From NCBI GenBank assembly GCA_900095095.1, contig FMBT01000304.1, forward strand, positions 248,001 through 312,000: a stretch of DNA of 64,000 nucleotides, in the 5' to 3' direction. The notes under the pieces are model-generated. The model was not told the DNA's origin, made no database searches, and was given only the letters and a program-made list of their open reading frames with translations. The DNA comes from Fragilariopsis cylindrus CCMP1102. Taxonomy: Eukaryota > Bacillariophyta > Bacillariophyceae > Bacillariales > Bacillariaceae. Both the position numbers and the translations under genes were made by a program. Positions within the stretch are counted from its first letter, which is position 1; each line of letters opens with the position of its first letter. This document shows positions 10,232-23,230 of the stretch, piece after piece.

Positions 10232-10408
10232 TCAAAAAAACCCTTGTGCCACTAATAATCTATTATCTATTGCTTTCCTTGTTGCAGTATCATTAATGAC
10301 ACCGATTTGAAACCAGATACATTTTGCATCACCAATATCCAAAATTTCATTTACGATAGTTTCAACTTGATCGGATCGACAAAATGGATTAACTAGATCA
10401 ATTTTCAT
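10232..10408 (-). pseudogene. Truncated relic of a CoA-binding-domain gene
   Basis: A 58-codon minus-strand frame (ATG 10408-10406, TGA 10234-10232) reads KIDLVNPFC, then VETIVNEILD, then CIWFQIGVIND. It aligns with IDMVDIFRN, PSIVDEILQ and SIWMQVGVINE of the intact CoA-binding protein at 42557-43150. Only the middle of that domain is present: the Rossmann GAS motif and the C-terminal MNACP are missing. The relic also lacks the poly-Asp insertion found in the intact gene. I read it as a decayed duplicate; a very short expressed ORF is possible but unlikely. Confidence 0.7.
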
Positions 10409-11373
10409 TCAAATGTTCGATAAATCTTTCATTGAGGAATATAAAATCAATATGGGTCTCAGCTTTTAAGGTAAAAAAAATGGTAGCCTCCAACAGGAAG
10501 ACTAACAAAAGTTGCGTGTGAGTGAGTGGTTATATATTGTACTGATCGGTCCCTCCCACTCTCAAGTGACTGTGAAATGGCTCCTATATTATGTACAGTA
10601 TAAAAGTAAATAAAGCAGTACGTTTATTCTAAAGGTGCAAGGAGCGGGCAAAATTATTCAAAAATTTTGAGATTCATTTGGGGGGGTTGTTTTGTTTTAA
10701 AGAGGGTAATAATACATTCACAGGCGTAGTACGATCAAGGGGTGACGATTTTTTGAGGGGTGCGTCACGAAAAAAATTCTCACCGCTCGAGTGATTTTTT
10801 TTTCAATCAGAATTACTGCATAGTACTAGCTTTAATGTGAGCAACACATCGTATTCTTCTATGGACTTCTTCAGCAATATTGATCCCAATACTTCGTGGG
10901 AAGTCTAACATACACCATGTGATCACATAGACAGTCGACGATTTTTTTTTCTATTTACAAAATCTGGATATTTTTCGTCTGTGTTTTGACAATAAAATAG
11001 GCACTGAATTATATCGTTACTATTCTATTAAGTCTGTTCACCGCCATCGTAGTTATTTGATGTACTTATATTGTAAGCATGATAAACGATGAAAAGTCTT
11101 TTTTTTCTGTTGCGGTACGTAGTAGTAATCATATATATTACCACAAGGATTTTTTGTTTATTAATACTGGAGGAATGAAAGAGCGAGAATTTCCAAAAAA
11201 AATAAAATCTTTCGAATTCTCGTCTTTGTGTTGTGTTGCGTTGTATTGCATTAGAGTAGTTTACATCAAGGGCCGGGTATGCGTATACCATCAAAAGAAG
11301 AAGCCATTCGAGAATAGATTGTTACAAGGGTAAAGTATGTGCCAGCAGTATAAACTCCAATGCAATCACATAC
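10409..11373. other. Intergenic DNA, no gene seen
   Basis: AT-rich with homopolymer runs (for example 10681-10690 g-rich, 10796-10804 t-rich). The overlapping opposite-strand frames at 11028-11333 share no recognisable domain and are treated as chance. Confidence 0.5.
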
Positions 11374-12853
11374 TTATTTTGTGACCTTATTAGGTCGACC
11401 ATGAGGAAAGATTTTATCAGTGAACGAACATTTACCCTTGCCTTCCACAAATTTAAGTTGGGTCAAAACCTTCATAATTCCTTCGAATCCTGTTGAATTA
11501 GCCGCCTTGTAGGAAGTATCAGCAACTAATTCTTTCCGAGTATACGCATCACCATCTAATAACTTGTTCCAAACAATTGTTGCTGCGTCGGTAATCGTCT
11601 CACCAGATCCACCCTTCGGACAGTTTTCAAGGCTTATTAAAAATTGTGCCTTTCGTTGCTTCACAACTTGATGTGGATCTGTCGAGATCTTTTCCTTTGG
11701 GATTTTATCAATTTCCGACTGAAGTAAGCGTGCCACACCAAGGTTGCCTTTAGTTTTCTCGGCTCTCCCTTGTGCCTTCAGGAGTTTCATACCCTCTTGA
11801 ATCGCATCACTGCGATGATTCTTGTATGGTTTGCCTGCCTTCGTTGTAATCGACGGAGCTAGAATATCCATCGGTGTCTCAGTGATACCATTCTTATAGT
11901 TCTGCAGTGCGCGTGTATAAACAAGTACAAAATGAAAGATAAGAGAATAATACTTCATGCCAGAAAAGCCATGCGATTCCCACTTCCCACATGGCAACGT
12001 GTATATTAAAGTACAGTATAATTTGGTAACTTAATATCCATAAACTTACCTTAACCAATTCAGCAAACATTTTTTCGGCAGAATCCTTAACGACCGATTC
12101 GCTGACACGAGCGCGCTTCTTAGGTTTCTCCTCGACCGGTTCCCAATCTTGTTCGTCTTCTGCTTCTTTTTTTATGTCATGGTTCTCGGTTTTGACAGAA
12201 TCCTTTGCTTTGGTCTTTTTGCGTTTCTTGTTCTCGTTGATACCTTCAGATTCTTTCTTTACAACAGCATCATCTTCTTCTTCCTCTTCGTTTTCATCCT
12301 TACCGGAGATCTTCTGTTCAGCTTCATTGTCATGATCCATCATATCTTTGTCGACGTCCTCGTCCTCGTCCATGTCCTCGTCATTGGATTCTTCTTTCTT
12401 GACAGCTGCAGCCATTTTGTGTTCGGCATTGATCTTTGAACGACGAGAAGGACGACCAGAAGCACCCACCAACTCGACGATGTCTTTCATTTCGAAATCA
12501 GATCCATCCTTTTCATCGATGGTGTCCTTCTTCTCATCCTTGGTAGTATCCTCATCATTATCATCGTCTTCGTCGTTGACGATATCTTCCTTTTCGATAT
12601 CAGATCCATCCTTTCCTTCTAATGTTGTTGATTCTTCCGGTACGGATTTACCAGTTTTAGGATCTCGTAACACGATCTGACCTGTTTCTTCTACTATTAC
12701 ACCAGTTTTAGGATCTCTCAACATGATCTGACCTTCTTCTACTTCACCTCCTTCAAGTACTTTATCGTCGGCGACGATTTCTTCTTCGTTATTATCCTTC
12801 TTCGACTTAGGATGAGGGGGAGGCATGGAGTCTTGTTGCGACGAATTCATCAT
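11374..12853 (-). CDS. Acidic, Lys-rich nuclear-type protein with conserved-looking C-terminal region, two exons
   Basis: Exon 1 is 12050-12853 and exon 2 is 11374-11901, separated by a 148-bp intron (11902-12049; GTAAGT donor, CTGCAG acceptor, phase 0), giving 443 residues. Residues 1-260 are very acidic and low in complexity, with a duplicated LRDPKTG motif, a duplicated DGSD..KDIV motif, GRPSRRSKIN (AT-hook-like GRP core) and Lys/Arg clusters (NKKRKKTKAK, KPKKRARVSE) that look like nuclear localisation signals. The C-terminal 175 residues are of normal complexity: TPMDILAPSIT, a Lys-rich helix, a region predicted helical (ETITDAATIVWNKLL), and a GFEGIMKVLTQLKFVEGKG segment that could be a winged-helix-like fold. 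I do not recognise the family. I infer a chromatin- or RNA-associated protein, with moderate doubt; the gene model itself is firm. Confidence 0.75.
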
Positions 12854-14412
12854 AGTGGATGTGGTGTTTTTGTTTGTTTGTTTGTTTGTTTTATTATTGT
12901 TACGTTATTCGTTGATGAATTCAGTAAAGTTTCCTTTTTAAAAATATGAGATATTTTTTTTATGAGAGGAAAGTGATTATTTTTGACGGCGATACAATCT
13001 GAAATAAAAATCAGAATATTGTTGTCAAATTGAATTGAATTGAATTGAATCGAATTTTTCGTTGTTTTTGTTCCTTATTCTTTTCTTTTGTCTTCCTTTT
13101 GTTGTTGTTGCAATGATTCCAAAAAAAATTGTTATAATTTGATTCGATTCGATTCGTTTCGACGCCGACTTTTTTTTTTTCCTTTTCGATCGTGGACGAT
13201 ACGATTCCTCATTTTTGTTCCTGCCTATTTAAAAAGAAGGATCATATCATAGCATTCATTCCCACCTACAACAAAATTTACAATTATTAAGTGTTGTCAT
13301 GTCACCATAGATAATAATTCATTCATTCGTTCGTTCTATTATCATCCACACTGCACGTTGGAGTTGAATGCAATTCACTTCTTTCAGAAAAAAAATCCTA
13401 TTCTGTGTCGGAGTCGCGATTATCGTATTATCATGCATACATACAAATTTCGTTTGTTGACACGACCTTCTCTAATTGGAGTAGTAACGTCTGAAAAGAA
13501 TTGTATTCATTTATCAAAACGTCCGCTTATTATTCCCACACACGTTCCAAATTTTATACTATAACATGCACTCCGAACGTCTACTGTATGATACGTTGAG
13601 AGTCACCACGGCCAAAACTGTGCCGTACTTATTGATGGTAGCTTTGTGCATGTTGTGTTTAATATATAATGGTGCGATGATTATTTTGGCATCGATCATT
13701 ATATGAGCGTGAGTGATGTGTCTGTTGTCTGTTGAGTTTTTGGATTTTTTTTTCAAGATTTTGTTGTAGTCATCTCAAACGTGTAGGCATGTGTTGATTA
13801 CCTTTGAGGGGTAGAAAATAGGTTTGAGGGCAAGCACTCGACAGTAACTGAGAGGTAGCCTTTTAAACGCAGAAGATCTCCCCTCAAATTGAAGTTTCAA
13901 AAATTCAAAATTAGACCGCGCCTTCAATGGAATCGAATCAATCAATCAATCAATATATGTACTCAAGCAACTCGTGCACACAAAGCAAGGATACGGATTT
14001 ACGTTTTTGCGAGGGTTCTATACTACGAGACGTTCCTAAAAAGGTGGTAGATGAATATACAATAAGAAACCACTTGGTGCAATTTGTGGAGAAAGTAATG
14101 AATGTATGACTAATTGCACAGGATGAATAAACGACGGGCGCAGCATAATTTTCGGTGTCTCTTCAAAAAAAAAGGTCGACATATATCGATAGCTACATTT
14201 GTGCAGTATTTAAAACAAAAGATCCGTTGATATATACATTTATAGAACTAAAATATAGAAGATACATTTAATAATAGTAGAGAGGACCTTTTTTTTTCCT
14301 ACGATCCTCCAACACCGTTGCTGTATAATGTCCAATACTGTAACATATCCGTCTGAAAAGTAATATCAAAAAGAACAAAGTACTGCGTCATCTTCATCAA
14401 TTTTAAAATTTC
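12854..14412. other. Intergenic DNA with GAATT/GATTC pentamer runs
   Basis: The 5' flank of the acidic gene contains 'tttgtttgtttgtttg' (12870-12890), 'gaattgaattgaattgaatc' (13030-13050) and 'gattcgattcgattcg' (13141-13158). Frames at 13358-13756 and 13927-14109 show no domain. I see no gene. Confidence 0.5.
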
Positions 14413-14970
14413 CTAAAACTGGATGACGACGTTAGATGATGATGATGATGATGATGATAGATCATTCTTAAAAATTGGTTGTTGACATGGTCGTTTACGT
14501 CGTCGTTGCCATTGTGGTAATAATGTTGATTTACGTATAGTATAATTACAATCCATTGGTGCGTATATTATACGACGTTCATCGTTATTACTACTATCAA
14601 TAAGTCGAATTTGATATGGTACATAATGATCCCAATCGGATTCTTTATAATTTAATTGAATAATCTCACCCAATGACCAACCCTTTGACGTATTACATTC
14701 AACTTTTGTTCCCACCTGAAATCGTAATAAAGATGGATCCGTCCAACTCATATTATCATCATTGACATTACGTGTACGTGTATGCTTATGATTATGACTA
14801 TTGTTATTACCAGTAGTAGCGTTAGCGTTATCATTGTCACCATTTGTATCATCATAGTATGAGAATCCCTTACTGCCGTCATCAACAGATGTAGTCAACG
14901 AAGATGGTGAAACTGTCTTCTTCTTCTTATTGTTCTTTCGTTGACCTTTCTTTTTACTATGATTCGCCAT
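14413..14970 (-). CDS. Small basic protein with heterokont 'RFQVGTKVEC' domain
   Basis: 185 residues, single exon. The N-terminus is a lysine cluster (KKKGQRKNNKKKKT), a possible nuclear or nucleolar signal. An Asn/Asp/His-rich linker follows. The folded part, residues about 82-155, reads LRFQVGTKVECN, GWSLGEIIQLNY, VPYQIRLID, IIYAPMDCNYTIR. This pattern (RF.VG..V.C....W..G.I....Y.......PYQ..L.....IYAP.D....R) recurs in many diatom and oomycete proteins, often beside ankyrin, MYND or other interaction domains. Its function is not known to me. The C-terminus is Arg-rich and then Ser-rich. No neighbour suggests a role. Confidence 0.7.
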   Translation of the reverse strand: MANHSKKKGQRKNNKKKKTVSPSSLTTSVDDGSKGFSYYDDTNGDNDNANATTGNNNSHNHKHTRTRNVNDDNMSWTDPSLLRFQVGTKVECNTSKGWSLGEIIQLNYKESDWDHYVPYQIRLIDSSNNDERRIIYAPMDCNYTIRKSTLLPQWQRRRKRPCQQPIFKNDLSSSSSSSSNVVIQF

Positions 14971-15702
14971 TTTATTGTACTGCTATTCTCGGTCTCTGTC
15001 TCTTTTTCCTACCCAATTTTTCAAGACACTTGCGTAACGTGAATTGTAAATTATGAGATACGATACATTGTATATTGTGTACCTGATACTGTACCATATT
15101 ATATACTTCGTCATCATACACGCACACAAGTTGTTACTACAGTACAATATTCTTGAACAATGTAGGCTAAAGATATTCGTATAATATATTATGGTCAAAT
15201 GGACAAATAGATCCATTAATAAGGCCTTTAAAATATGGCCTTGCATGGGCCTTTAATAAAAGCGCGATTGCAGACGCGCATGAAAAATTATTCATGCACA
15301 GTCACGAGAACTGACTCGCTCACAAATCTTCATTCGGCGTAACAATGAACGAAGATCATCGAATCAATCGAACCAATCGAATCGAATAGCTAGCCATTAG
15401 TAGATGGTACTGTACGAAGCTATAACACAAAGCCTAATACAACCAACTAGTAGGGTCTATCGCTTCATGGTGAACCGATGATAACAATACTATATTATGA
15501 TCCAATCCAACAAATATTTGCGTAGCTATCATAAATGAAAGAGAAATGCATATTTATAATAACTTTTATGTAACTATAAACAAGGTTTGTGTGTGTGTGT
15601 GTTGCTCTCATTAAACTCACTTAACAACAACATCTATGACACGTACTGTACAGTGTGCTCATATTAAGTATACTATACTATATATATATATATGCTGATT
15701 TT
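14971..15702. other. Intergenic DNA, no gene seen
   Basis: Between two minus-strand genes. It holds several TACTGTA/TACAGTA words, a (cgaat/tcgaa)-type run at 15358-15388, a (tg)n run at 15590-15602 and 'tatatatatatat' at 15680-15692 just past the stop of the sulfotransferase. No coding signal. Confidence 0.5.
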
Positions 15703-17386
15703 TTACCAGTTCGTAATAATCATACGTTCATTTAAAAATTGTTCCCATGTCTTAGCGTTACCAAATAATGTCTTAGTATCAATAGAACAAAAAGCACCAC
15801 TATTTGCTAACTTCCAAAGATCTAGAATATGTTTTTGTTCACCTAATATAGTATCTTCAATAAATGAATTTGGTAAAATTAATTTTTCAAAGGCTAATGA
15901 TTGCTTTAAGAATTTTTCTAATTCTTTTTTTGGTGGACAAACCAATGGTAATAATCTTTGTCCTAATTTACTATTATTCGTTGTTTTGTGATTGTTCGAA
16001 CCAGCAGCAATATTAGTATTGTTCATTATGATATTCTTATGAAAGTTTTGTAAATCTTCCCATGTATCTATATTGTTATTATGATTACTACCTTTGTTGC
16101 CCTGTGGTATTATAATTATGGTGGTATTTAGAAACTGACTCACTCTTTTATAATCTTTTGGAAACCCTGTAATCCAATTTCTTTTTTGTGCTTCATGTAT
16201 AATTAATTTATATGGTACATTATCTAAGGAACCTTGATGTGAGACAATAGCTTTCGCATTTTTACTGTACTGACAGATATTTGGTGTATAATCATTCCCT
16301 AATATCTGACAATACAATTCGGTGGTGATACTATTATAATAGTTGGTATTTGGTGTTAATTGAAAATAATTTAATAGTTCCACACGATAAGTAGTGCTGC
16401 TCCTGTTGTTATTATTCGTTGTTGATGACGACGACGACCTTGTTGATGGCATTGTTGTTGAATTTGTTTTTGCTGATAATAATTCTTTCAATACTTCACG
16501 TGCTAATGGTAATGTTTCATGTATATTATGATAATGATCTGTACTGAATACTTGTATTCCTTTTTCATTTCTACTACTTTTATCTATATAACCCGCTATA
16601 TATTTCCATATTGACTTGCACGCTTTTTTTCTGGTACTATCTTTATCAGAATGATATAAATTATACGATAAACAATAATTTTTCATTCCTTCTTTGTAGG
16701 TACTTGGTAACCAATCATAATATCTTCGATAGGCACCCACAATAATAATTTCATCATAGTCTAAATAATCAATAAATACTGTATAAAAATCTTTGATTTT
16801 ATTTGTAAATTCTATTCCTCCTTTATAACTATACCCTTCCGTGGAATCCACTATACTTAGATCTAACATATATTTAGTTTTGGACCAACATGTATCAATC
16901 ATATGTTTTCGTTGTTGTTGTTTTATTATTGTTTCATTGTCATTACCACTGTCAGCAACAATTCTACTAGTATATGTGATATTATTTGCAAACTGTATCT
17001 TCATACATTTATAGGATCCCATAAATGGTCCTCTTCTATCTAGACTACCAAATTTTCCTACATACACCACTTGATCTTTCTCTACTGCCGTTTGAAAATC
17101 TGGATTGGTATTGGAAGAATCTTTTTGCTTTTTCAAAAAGAGAAGAGATGGAAGAAAAAACAAAGATTAAAAGAATCAGAATATAAGAGTGTGAGAGTGA
17201 TGAAATCTGAAATCAATCGAATCGATTCCTATTTTAGAGAGAGAGGTAAGGAGAAAAAAAAGCAGCTAGTAGGTAGTACTACCTATTAATACACATACTT
17301 ACGATGGATGTTGTACCTGTCTTACTTGGACCGATATGTATGACAATAAATTTCTTTTTTTTCTTCTTCTTTTTTAGAATCGGAAG

Positions 17387-17431
<45 letters not shown>

Positions 17432-18127
17432 GCGACCGTTACTGTTAATAGTACTAGCAACATTAGTATTATTCGACGACTCCTCGGACGACGAAGTATG
17501 ATCACGGGGACGAGCAGTTTCATTATTATCGTTGTCATCAGTAGGAACAGTCTTGCTCTTATCTTCACCACAAAATGTTTGACAGCGGACTGGACATAAT
17601 TCGGATAATTTTTTCCCATTGTTTCCTTTTTGATGACATTTATTTTTCTTCTTCACTTTCTGACAGGTCAGTTTCTTATTACCTGATATAATAATACCCT
17701 TCACTTGAAATGTACCAATTTTATCCTTACAAGACAACGAAGAAGCTTTCAATGTCGTCGCCGTTATTATTGACTTTGTCGTTATTGACTTTGTAGTGCT
17801 TATTTCTTTTATAGTGATAGTAGAAGAAGCACTAGTACCGCCATTACCGCCATTACCACCACTAGATGCAGCAGAAAATGAAACGTATTCCAGTAAATGA
17901 TTCGATTCGGAATAAATTGTTATAATACATAAGATACAAATAATTAGAATAATCAAAAAATTTGGACTTCTTGTCATTGCAGTCCTTATTATTCCACGAC
18001 TATTATTTTCATTTTTATTATTACTTGCATTATTATTTGCATTTGCATTTGTTATTACCACCGAACTATTACGATCATCATTATCTACTACTACTACTTT
18101 CGATGTCATCATCATCATCGCCGACAC
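15703..18127 (-). CDS. Type II membrane sulfotransferase with N-terminal Cys-rich module, two exons
   Basis: Exon 1 is 17303-18127 and exon 2 is 15703-17127; the intron of 175 bp (17128-17302) has donor GTAAGT and acceptor AAAAAG after a T/C tract, phase 0. The product is 749 residues. Residues 57-73 form one membrane span (FLIILIICILCIITIYS) after a basic stretch, the layout of a Golgi type II enzyme. Residues 131-188 are a six-cysteine module (LSCKD, TCQKV, KCHQK, LCPVRCQTFCG). Ser/Asp/Lys-rich linkers follow. IVIHIGPSKTGTTSI at 261-275 is the 5'-PSB loop that binds the PAPS cofactor, and the intron falls directly after it, joining to QKDSS...YVGKFG. Exon 2 supplies the rest of the catalytic domain (FIDYLDYDEIIIVGAYRRYYDWLPS). 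It probably sulfates a glycan or protein tyrosine; the acceptor cannot be told. It is divergent from the M14 carboxypeptidase. Confidence 0.82.
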
Positions 18128-18869
18128 AAACTGTCAGTTATTTATTTGTTATTCAACTGTAGTTTTCTCCTTATAAAATCCTATTATGTAGAGCTCAATT
18201 ATTGTACAAACAATCTAGCTACAGTATTAAGAATGTTTGTTTTGTTTCGTCTTTTGAAAGAGCGAGCCGAAGAATGCTGTCGTGGATTTTACTTTTTTAT
18301 ACACCTCAATATGAGGATGGCTCGTACGGTACTAGCCTACTTCGTACTGTACTTCAAGTACATGATTATTCATTCACGAACACTTCCCTTTAAAAATAAA
18401 AGTTTTATGCATGCTTTTTTGTTTGAATTTTTTCTGCGCTAAAACGTTACCATTACATAGCATATTTGAATAAAAATTATAAAATAATAAAATCGAAGCA
18501 AGTCTACGTATTTGCTTGCTGTCGTTACTGTACTAGTAGTACAGTAGATGATGGTAGGAAATATTTAGAAAAGTATTCTCTTTATCTCTATGAATCAATC
18601 TTGCCAAAATACACTAATATCATTTTACCTCGCTCAACACATCACAGCGCATAAATATAAACATAGACATACATACAACACATTCACGTCCTACGCACTT
18701 ACTGTGCAAGCAATTGACTAAATAAGCAGAAGAGATATAGCTACTATACTACGAGAACAAAAACTGTTACGAAAGTAAAGAAAAATCAGAATACAATCGT
18801 AGAAATCGAATCAATCACAATCCAAATACAATCACACTCCAATCCAATCGGAAGTCTCAAAGTACAATA
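18128..18869. promoter_or_regulatory. Divergent intergenic region between sulfotransferase and M14 carboxypeptidase
   Basis: 742 bp separates the two start codons. It contains an inverted repeat TACTGTACT-agt-AGTACAGTA (18526-18546), other TACTGTA words, and A-rich leader sequence before 18870. Frames at 18146-18654 show no domain. A shared promoter is an inference from geometry only. Confidence 0.4.
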
Positions 18870-21800
18870 ATGTCGTCTTTATTATTTTCGTCATCGTCAT
18901 CGTCATCGTCATCGTCGTCATCATCATCATCTTTATCTATGCCGTTTATGTCTATTGGTTTTGTATTATTTCTTTTACTTACTACGAAAACAGCAAATAC
19001 GTCAGCTTCAACAACAATAACAAAAACAGAAACATTATTATTCCCTGGTATATATACGTTACGATATAACAATAACAATAACAATAACGATAACGATACC
19101 AATAACGATAACAGTAATGATAATGATAATACAAGTAGAATAAAAAGATGGACCAACGAGTTTGATTTCATAAAAATTGACTGCAATACACAGGAAGAGA
19201 ATGATAATGAGGACAAAGTTCAAAAAGAAGAATATGAAAACAAGAATTATTGTAGGGTACATTCATTACTACATTCTAGAATGGAATATGAGGAAGCTAT
19301 ATCCTCACTGCCATCATCATTATTATTATCGTCATCATCATCATCGCTTCTTCTTCTTAATCATTTGGAATATAATGCATTATTAACAAAAAAATGGATC
19401 ACACCAAGATTACAAGTAACAGCAGAAGAAAGAATAAAAAAGAAAAGTAGTAATAATGAGAACAATACTAGTAGACGAAGAAGACGTCAACAGCAGGAGG
19501 GAGATGATGATTATTATTCCACAATTGAAACCTATGATTGTTATTATGATATGAAAGGTACCATACAATGGATTGAAAATTTTGTTACAAAATATCAGAA
19601 TTCATCATTGTTCGAGGTAGAATGGATTGATATTGGTGATTCTTATTTAAAATCTAAATATATAGAATCGAAAAAAGCAGAAGAATCATCTGGTAGTAGT
19701 AGTAGTAGTACTAGTGTTGGTGATAAATTATCACAATTACAACAACAGGGACAAGGACAAGGCGAAACCAATAAAGATACAGAAGAAGATGATGAAGAAA
19801 AAGGACATGATATAATGGTATTAACTATTACTGGTAAAGCTAATAGTAAGAAGAAGAAGACTCGTGGTTCATCTTCGTCGTCGTCGACGACAACAAACTC
19901 AACCTCAAATAATAAAAACAATAAAAAGATGAATAGAAATTATAAAGCACCCTTTATATTAATATCGAGTACACATGCCAGAGAATATACACCACCAGAA
20001 TTAATCAGACGTTGGTTAGAATATTTAATAGAACAACAGGACAATAAGGACTACTTGGCGGTATTCGAAACAACAAAAATACATTGGATACCGTATTTAA
20101 ATCCCGATGGACGAGTGTTAGCGGAAACCATTCAACCATTACGACGAAAAAATTTAAATAATAATTGGACCGGCAATACTAGAGATTCGAATTATTGTAC
20201 CTCCGATAGTTATGGTGTGGATTTGAATCGTAATTTTCCCTTCGAATGGGGTAAATCGGATGGATCGTCTAATAAACCATGTTCGTCCAGTACAAGAGGA
20301 GCAAAAGCAAATAGTGAAGTAGAAACAAATGCAATTGTGAATTATCTACTTTCTTCTTCGGATGATAATAATCAAAATCAAAATTACAATCATCCAGCAG
20401 TATTTCCTAATTTACAAAATCAATTAAAGGAAAATACAATCTCAACAAGTGAGGGTGATTTTAATATTAATCATATACCAAATTTAAGTGTGGAAGTGAG
20501 TAGTACCAAATGGAAAGGATATAATGAAACAACCACCCAAGGTATATTTGTCGATATACATTCGTATGGGGAAGTCTATATGTAAGTATATATTATGTTA
20601 TTACAAGATTTACTGTATTCAGTCGTATTCGTATGTACTGTATGTATGTACTGTATGCAGTGTTTGTTTGTTTGTATGCGTGCGGCGCGGGAGAATTGAA
20701 TTGCATTTCTCACACACGGGGCGCGCACGTACAGTGCAGTGCAGTAGTTTCGTGAATGAAAAATAAGTTTTCCGTTTTCGCTGGATTTGATTCATTCGAT
20801 TCGATTCGATTCGGGGTACAATAACGTGTATTATTTTGATTACATACTGTATGCATATGGTTTTTTGTTTACTTTTCTGTTAGTAATCGTCTAACATAGA
20901 CCATTTTCTTCTGTTTCTGTTTCTTTAATTTATTCAATTCTATTCTATGATCTTCATTTCATTATTGTATGTCTATACTCTACTCTACCTTTACTGTACT
21001 TAACTATTATTAGTTTTCCATGGGGGAATTTAAAAAATGCGATAACACCCAATGATTCGTCGTATCGAAGTGTAATGGGACAACTCCAATCGATTACAGG
21101 ATTAGAAGCCAAACAAGCCGGATCGAATCATTATGGTGTCTCCTCTGGATGTACCGATGATTGGTCTTATGCTATTACTGGTGCAATGTCCATGACCTGG
21201 GAACTGGGTACAGAATTTCATGAACCATGTATAAATTTTTTACAAGAGTATCAAAAACATTTTCCAGCATTTGATTATTTATTTAAAATTGCCTATCGAC
21301 CATATTCATTAGGAAAAGGACCAATTATTAATGCAGTATCAGTATCTTTCAATGATATAAATAACGAAGGTACTAGTAATACAATTGCATTGTATTACTA
21401 TACCAGTATGAATCCTGTGAGTAATGAAAATGAAGTTCTGTTGAGTAGTAATATGAGAACATATAATACTACAAATAATACTGCAAAGGAGATTACTTTT
21501 CAGATAAAAATTGAACTCCCAGATGTATTAAAAGAAACGATACCATCTATAGTATTTGATGATGGAACAACAGCAACAGCAAGAACAACAACTGAACAGA
21601 AACAACAACGTTCGATCAGCAAGATACGTGTCTATTATAATACTCATCCATTATTGTTAGGAGTAGTAGACGACAACGACGAAGGCGATGATGATAATGC
21701 TGGTACTACTACTACTACTACTATTACATCGAACAACGGTACTACTACTACTACCAACAACAACAACCAAAACAACGTTAATAATAGTAATAATAATGAT

Positions 21801-22622
21801 TATTGGGAATTACTGTTTTATGAAGTTGAAGAAGGAAAGAATAACGAAAACGATAAGGTTTCATCATCGTCATCATCATTATCATCATCGAATAATATAA
21901 TTACATATACTAGTTCTATTAATAAAAATCAAGTATGGTCAGCATTTGGTGTTGGTGGTGTTGGTGGTGTCGGTGTTGTCGGTGGTGTCGGTGGTGTTGA
22001 TAGTAGTAGTAGTACAACAACAACAATAACAAATCATCATATGCTTTACGTACAAGCAATGGACAGTAATGAGAATTGGGGTCCAATTACAGCAACATCA
22101 TTAAATGTTATGCTAATAGATGAACAATTATTAATGGCAACATCTACTAGTAAACCAACAGCAGCAGCAGCAGCAACAACTGGAACAACAACTGGAACAA
22201 CAGAAGTAGAGACAGATACCACAACAACAACATCAGCAACAACAACTGGAACAACAACGACTAATATACCGTGGGGAAACTATACTATACCATCAGCATC
22301 AGCAGCAGCTTCTAACAATGTAGAAGAAGAAACAGAGACGACTACTACTACTACTTCTTTGTTTACGAATAGTAAATCTTCTACTACTACTAGTAATAAT
22401 GACAATAGTGTTTCATCATCAATAATAACGGAGAAAAATACTAAAACAGTATCATTAGTAGATCAAGGACAAGCAGCAGCAGCAGCAGCATCAGGATCAA
22501 CGACAACATCTTCATCATCATCATTATCACATTCATCATCATCATCGTCATGTATATACCACCTCTATTATGTACCAGCAATTATTATTTCAACTATAAT
22601 TTTAGTTGATATTTTTTCATGA
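18870..22622 (+). CDS. Secreted zinc carboxypeptidase (peptidase M14), two exons
   Basis: Exon 1 is 18870-20581 and exon 2 is 21014-22622; the 432-bp intron (GTAAGT...ATTATTAG, phase 2) restores GEVYIFPWGNL. The product is 1106 residues. A Ser run precedes a hydrophobic signal (FMSIGFVLFLLL). Zinc ligands are H369 and E372 in STHAREY and H564 in VDIHSYGE. Substrate-site features include NPDGR and GVDLNRNFPF, with CSSSTRGAKANSEVET downstream. The catalytic glutamate is E634 in MTWELGTEF. After the catalytic domain come a beta-rich region and long Thr/Asn/Ser/Gly tracts. The final hydrophobic stretch (VPAIIISTIILVDIFS) ends at the stop, suggesting a GPI signal or tail anchor. It removes C-terminal residues from peptides, probably at the surface. 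The intron splits the catalytic domain, so exon 1 alone would be inactive. Confidence 0.88.
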
Positions 22623-23230
22623 ATGTAATACAAGTTAGAAAGACAATGCAATACAGTTAGAAATGGGGTTACAATACTGCGGCAATCAATGACGACGATG
22701 ATGATGATGATGACGACGCCGTTATATTTGCCAATATTCCAAAAAAACGGAGTTGTCTTTTTATTCTGTCGAACATCACTTTTTTTTTGGAGCAAGGATT
22801 ATTATTTTGCTGTTATTTCCTCTCTCTCTTGAGAGAAAGAGAGACATAATCTTTGCATACATACGGCGGAAGTCTAGTCAAGTCAAGTTGATTGTACATA
22901 TACTACACTCACGTGCACGCACGAGAACATTATACATGCACTGTACATAACAACAATGTTATTAACACACACTCGTACTGTACTATTACTCCATTCTATA
23001 CTATAATTAGAATATCTTGATCATCATTCTCTCTCTATATATATATATGTGTCTCTTTCGTTCTACTATCATCAATCTTAATCGATCCTTAATTCGATTG
23101 ATTCGGCATATTTATTGTAGATGGAGCTCAATGGAAAGTATGCATTTACACTACAGTTCTAGCTCTAACTAGCTCTACCTAGCTACAGCAATATGATGGT
23201 ATTGAATAGTACACTGTATAGTAAATTAAT
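22623..23230. other. Convergent intergenic region, no gene seen
   Basis: Lies between the 3' ends of the M14 gene and the NTF2-like gene. It contains 'gacgacgatgatgatgatgatg', a 'ctctctctctatatatatatat' run (about 23028-23048) and 'tagctctaactagctctacctagct' (23160-23185). No coding signal. Confidence 0.45.
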
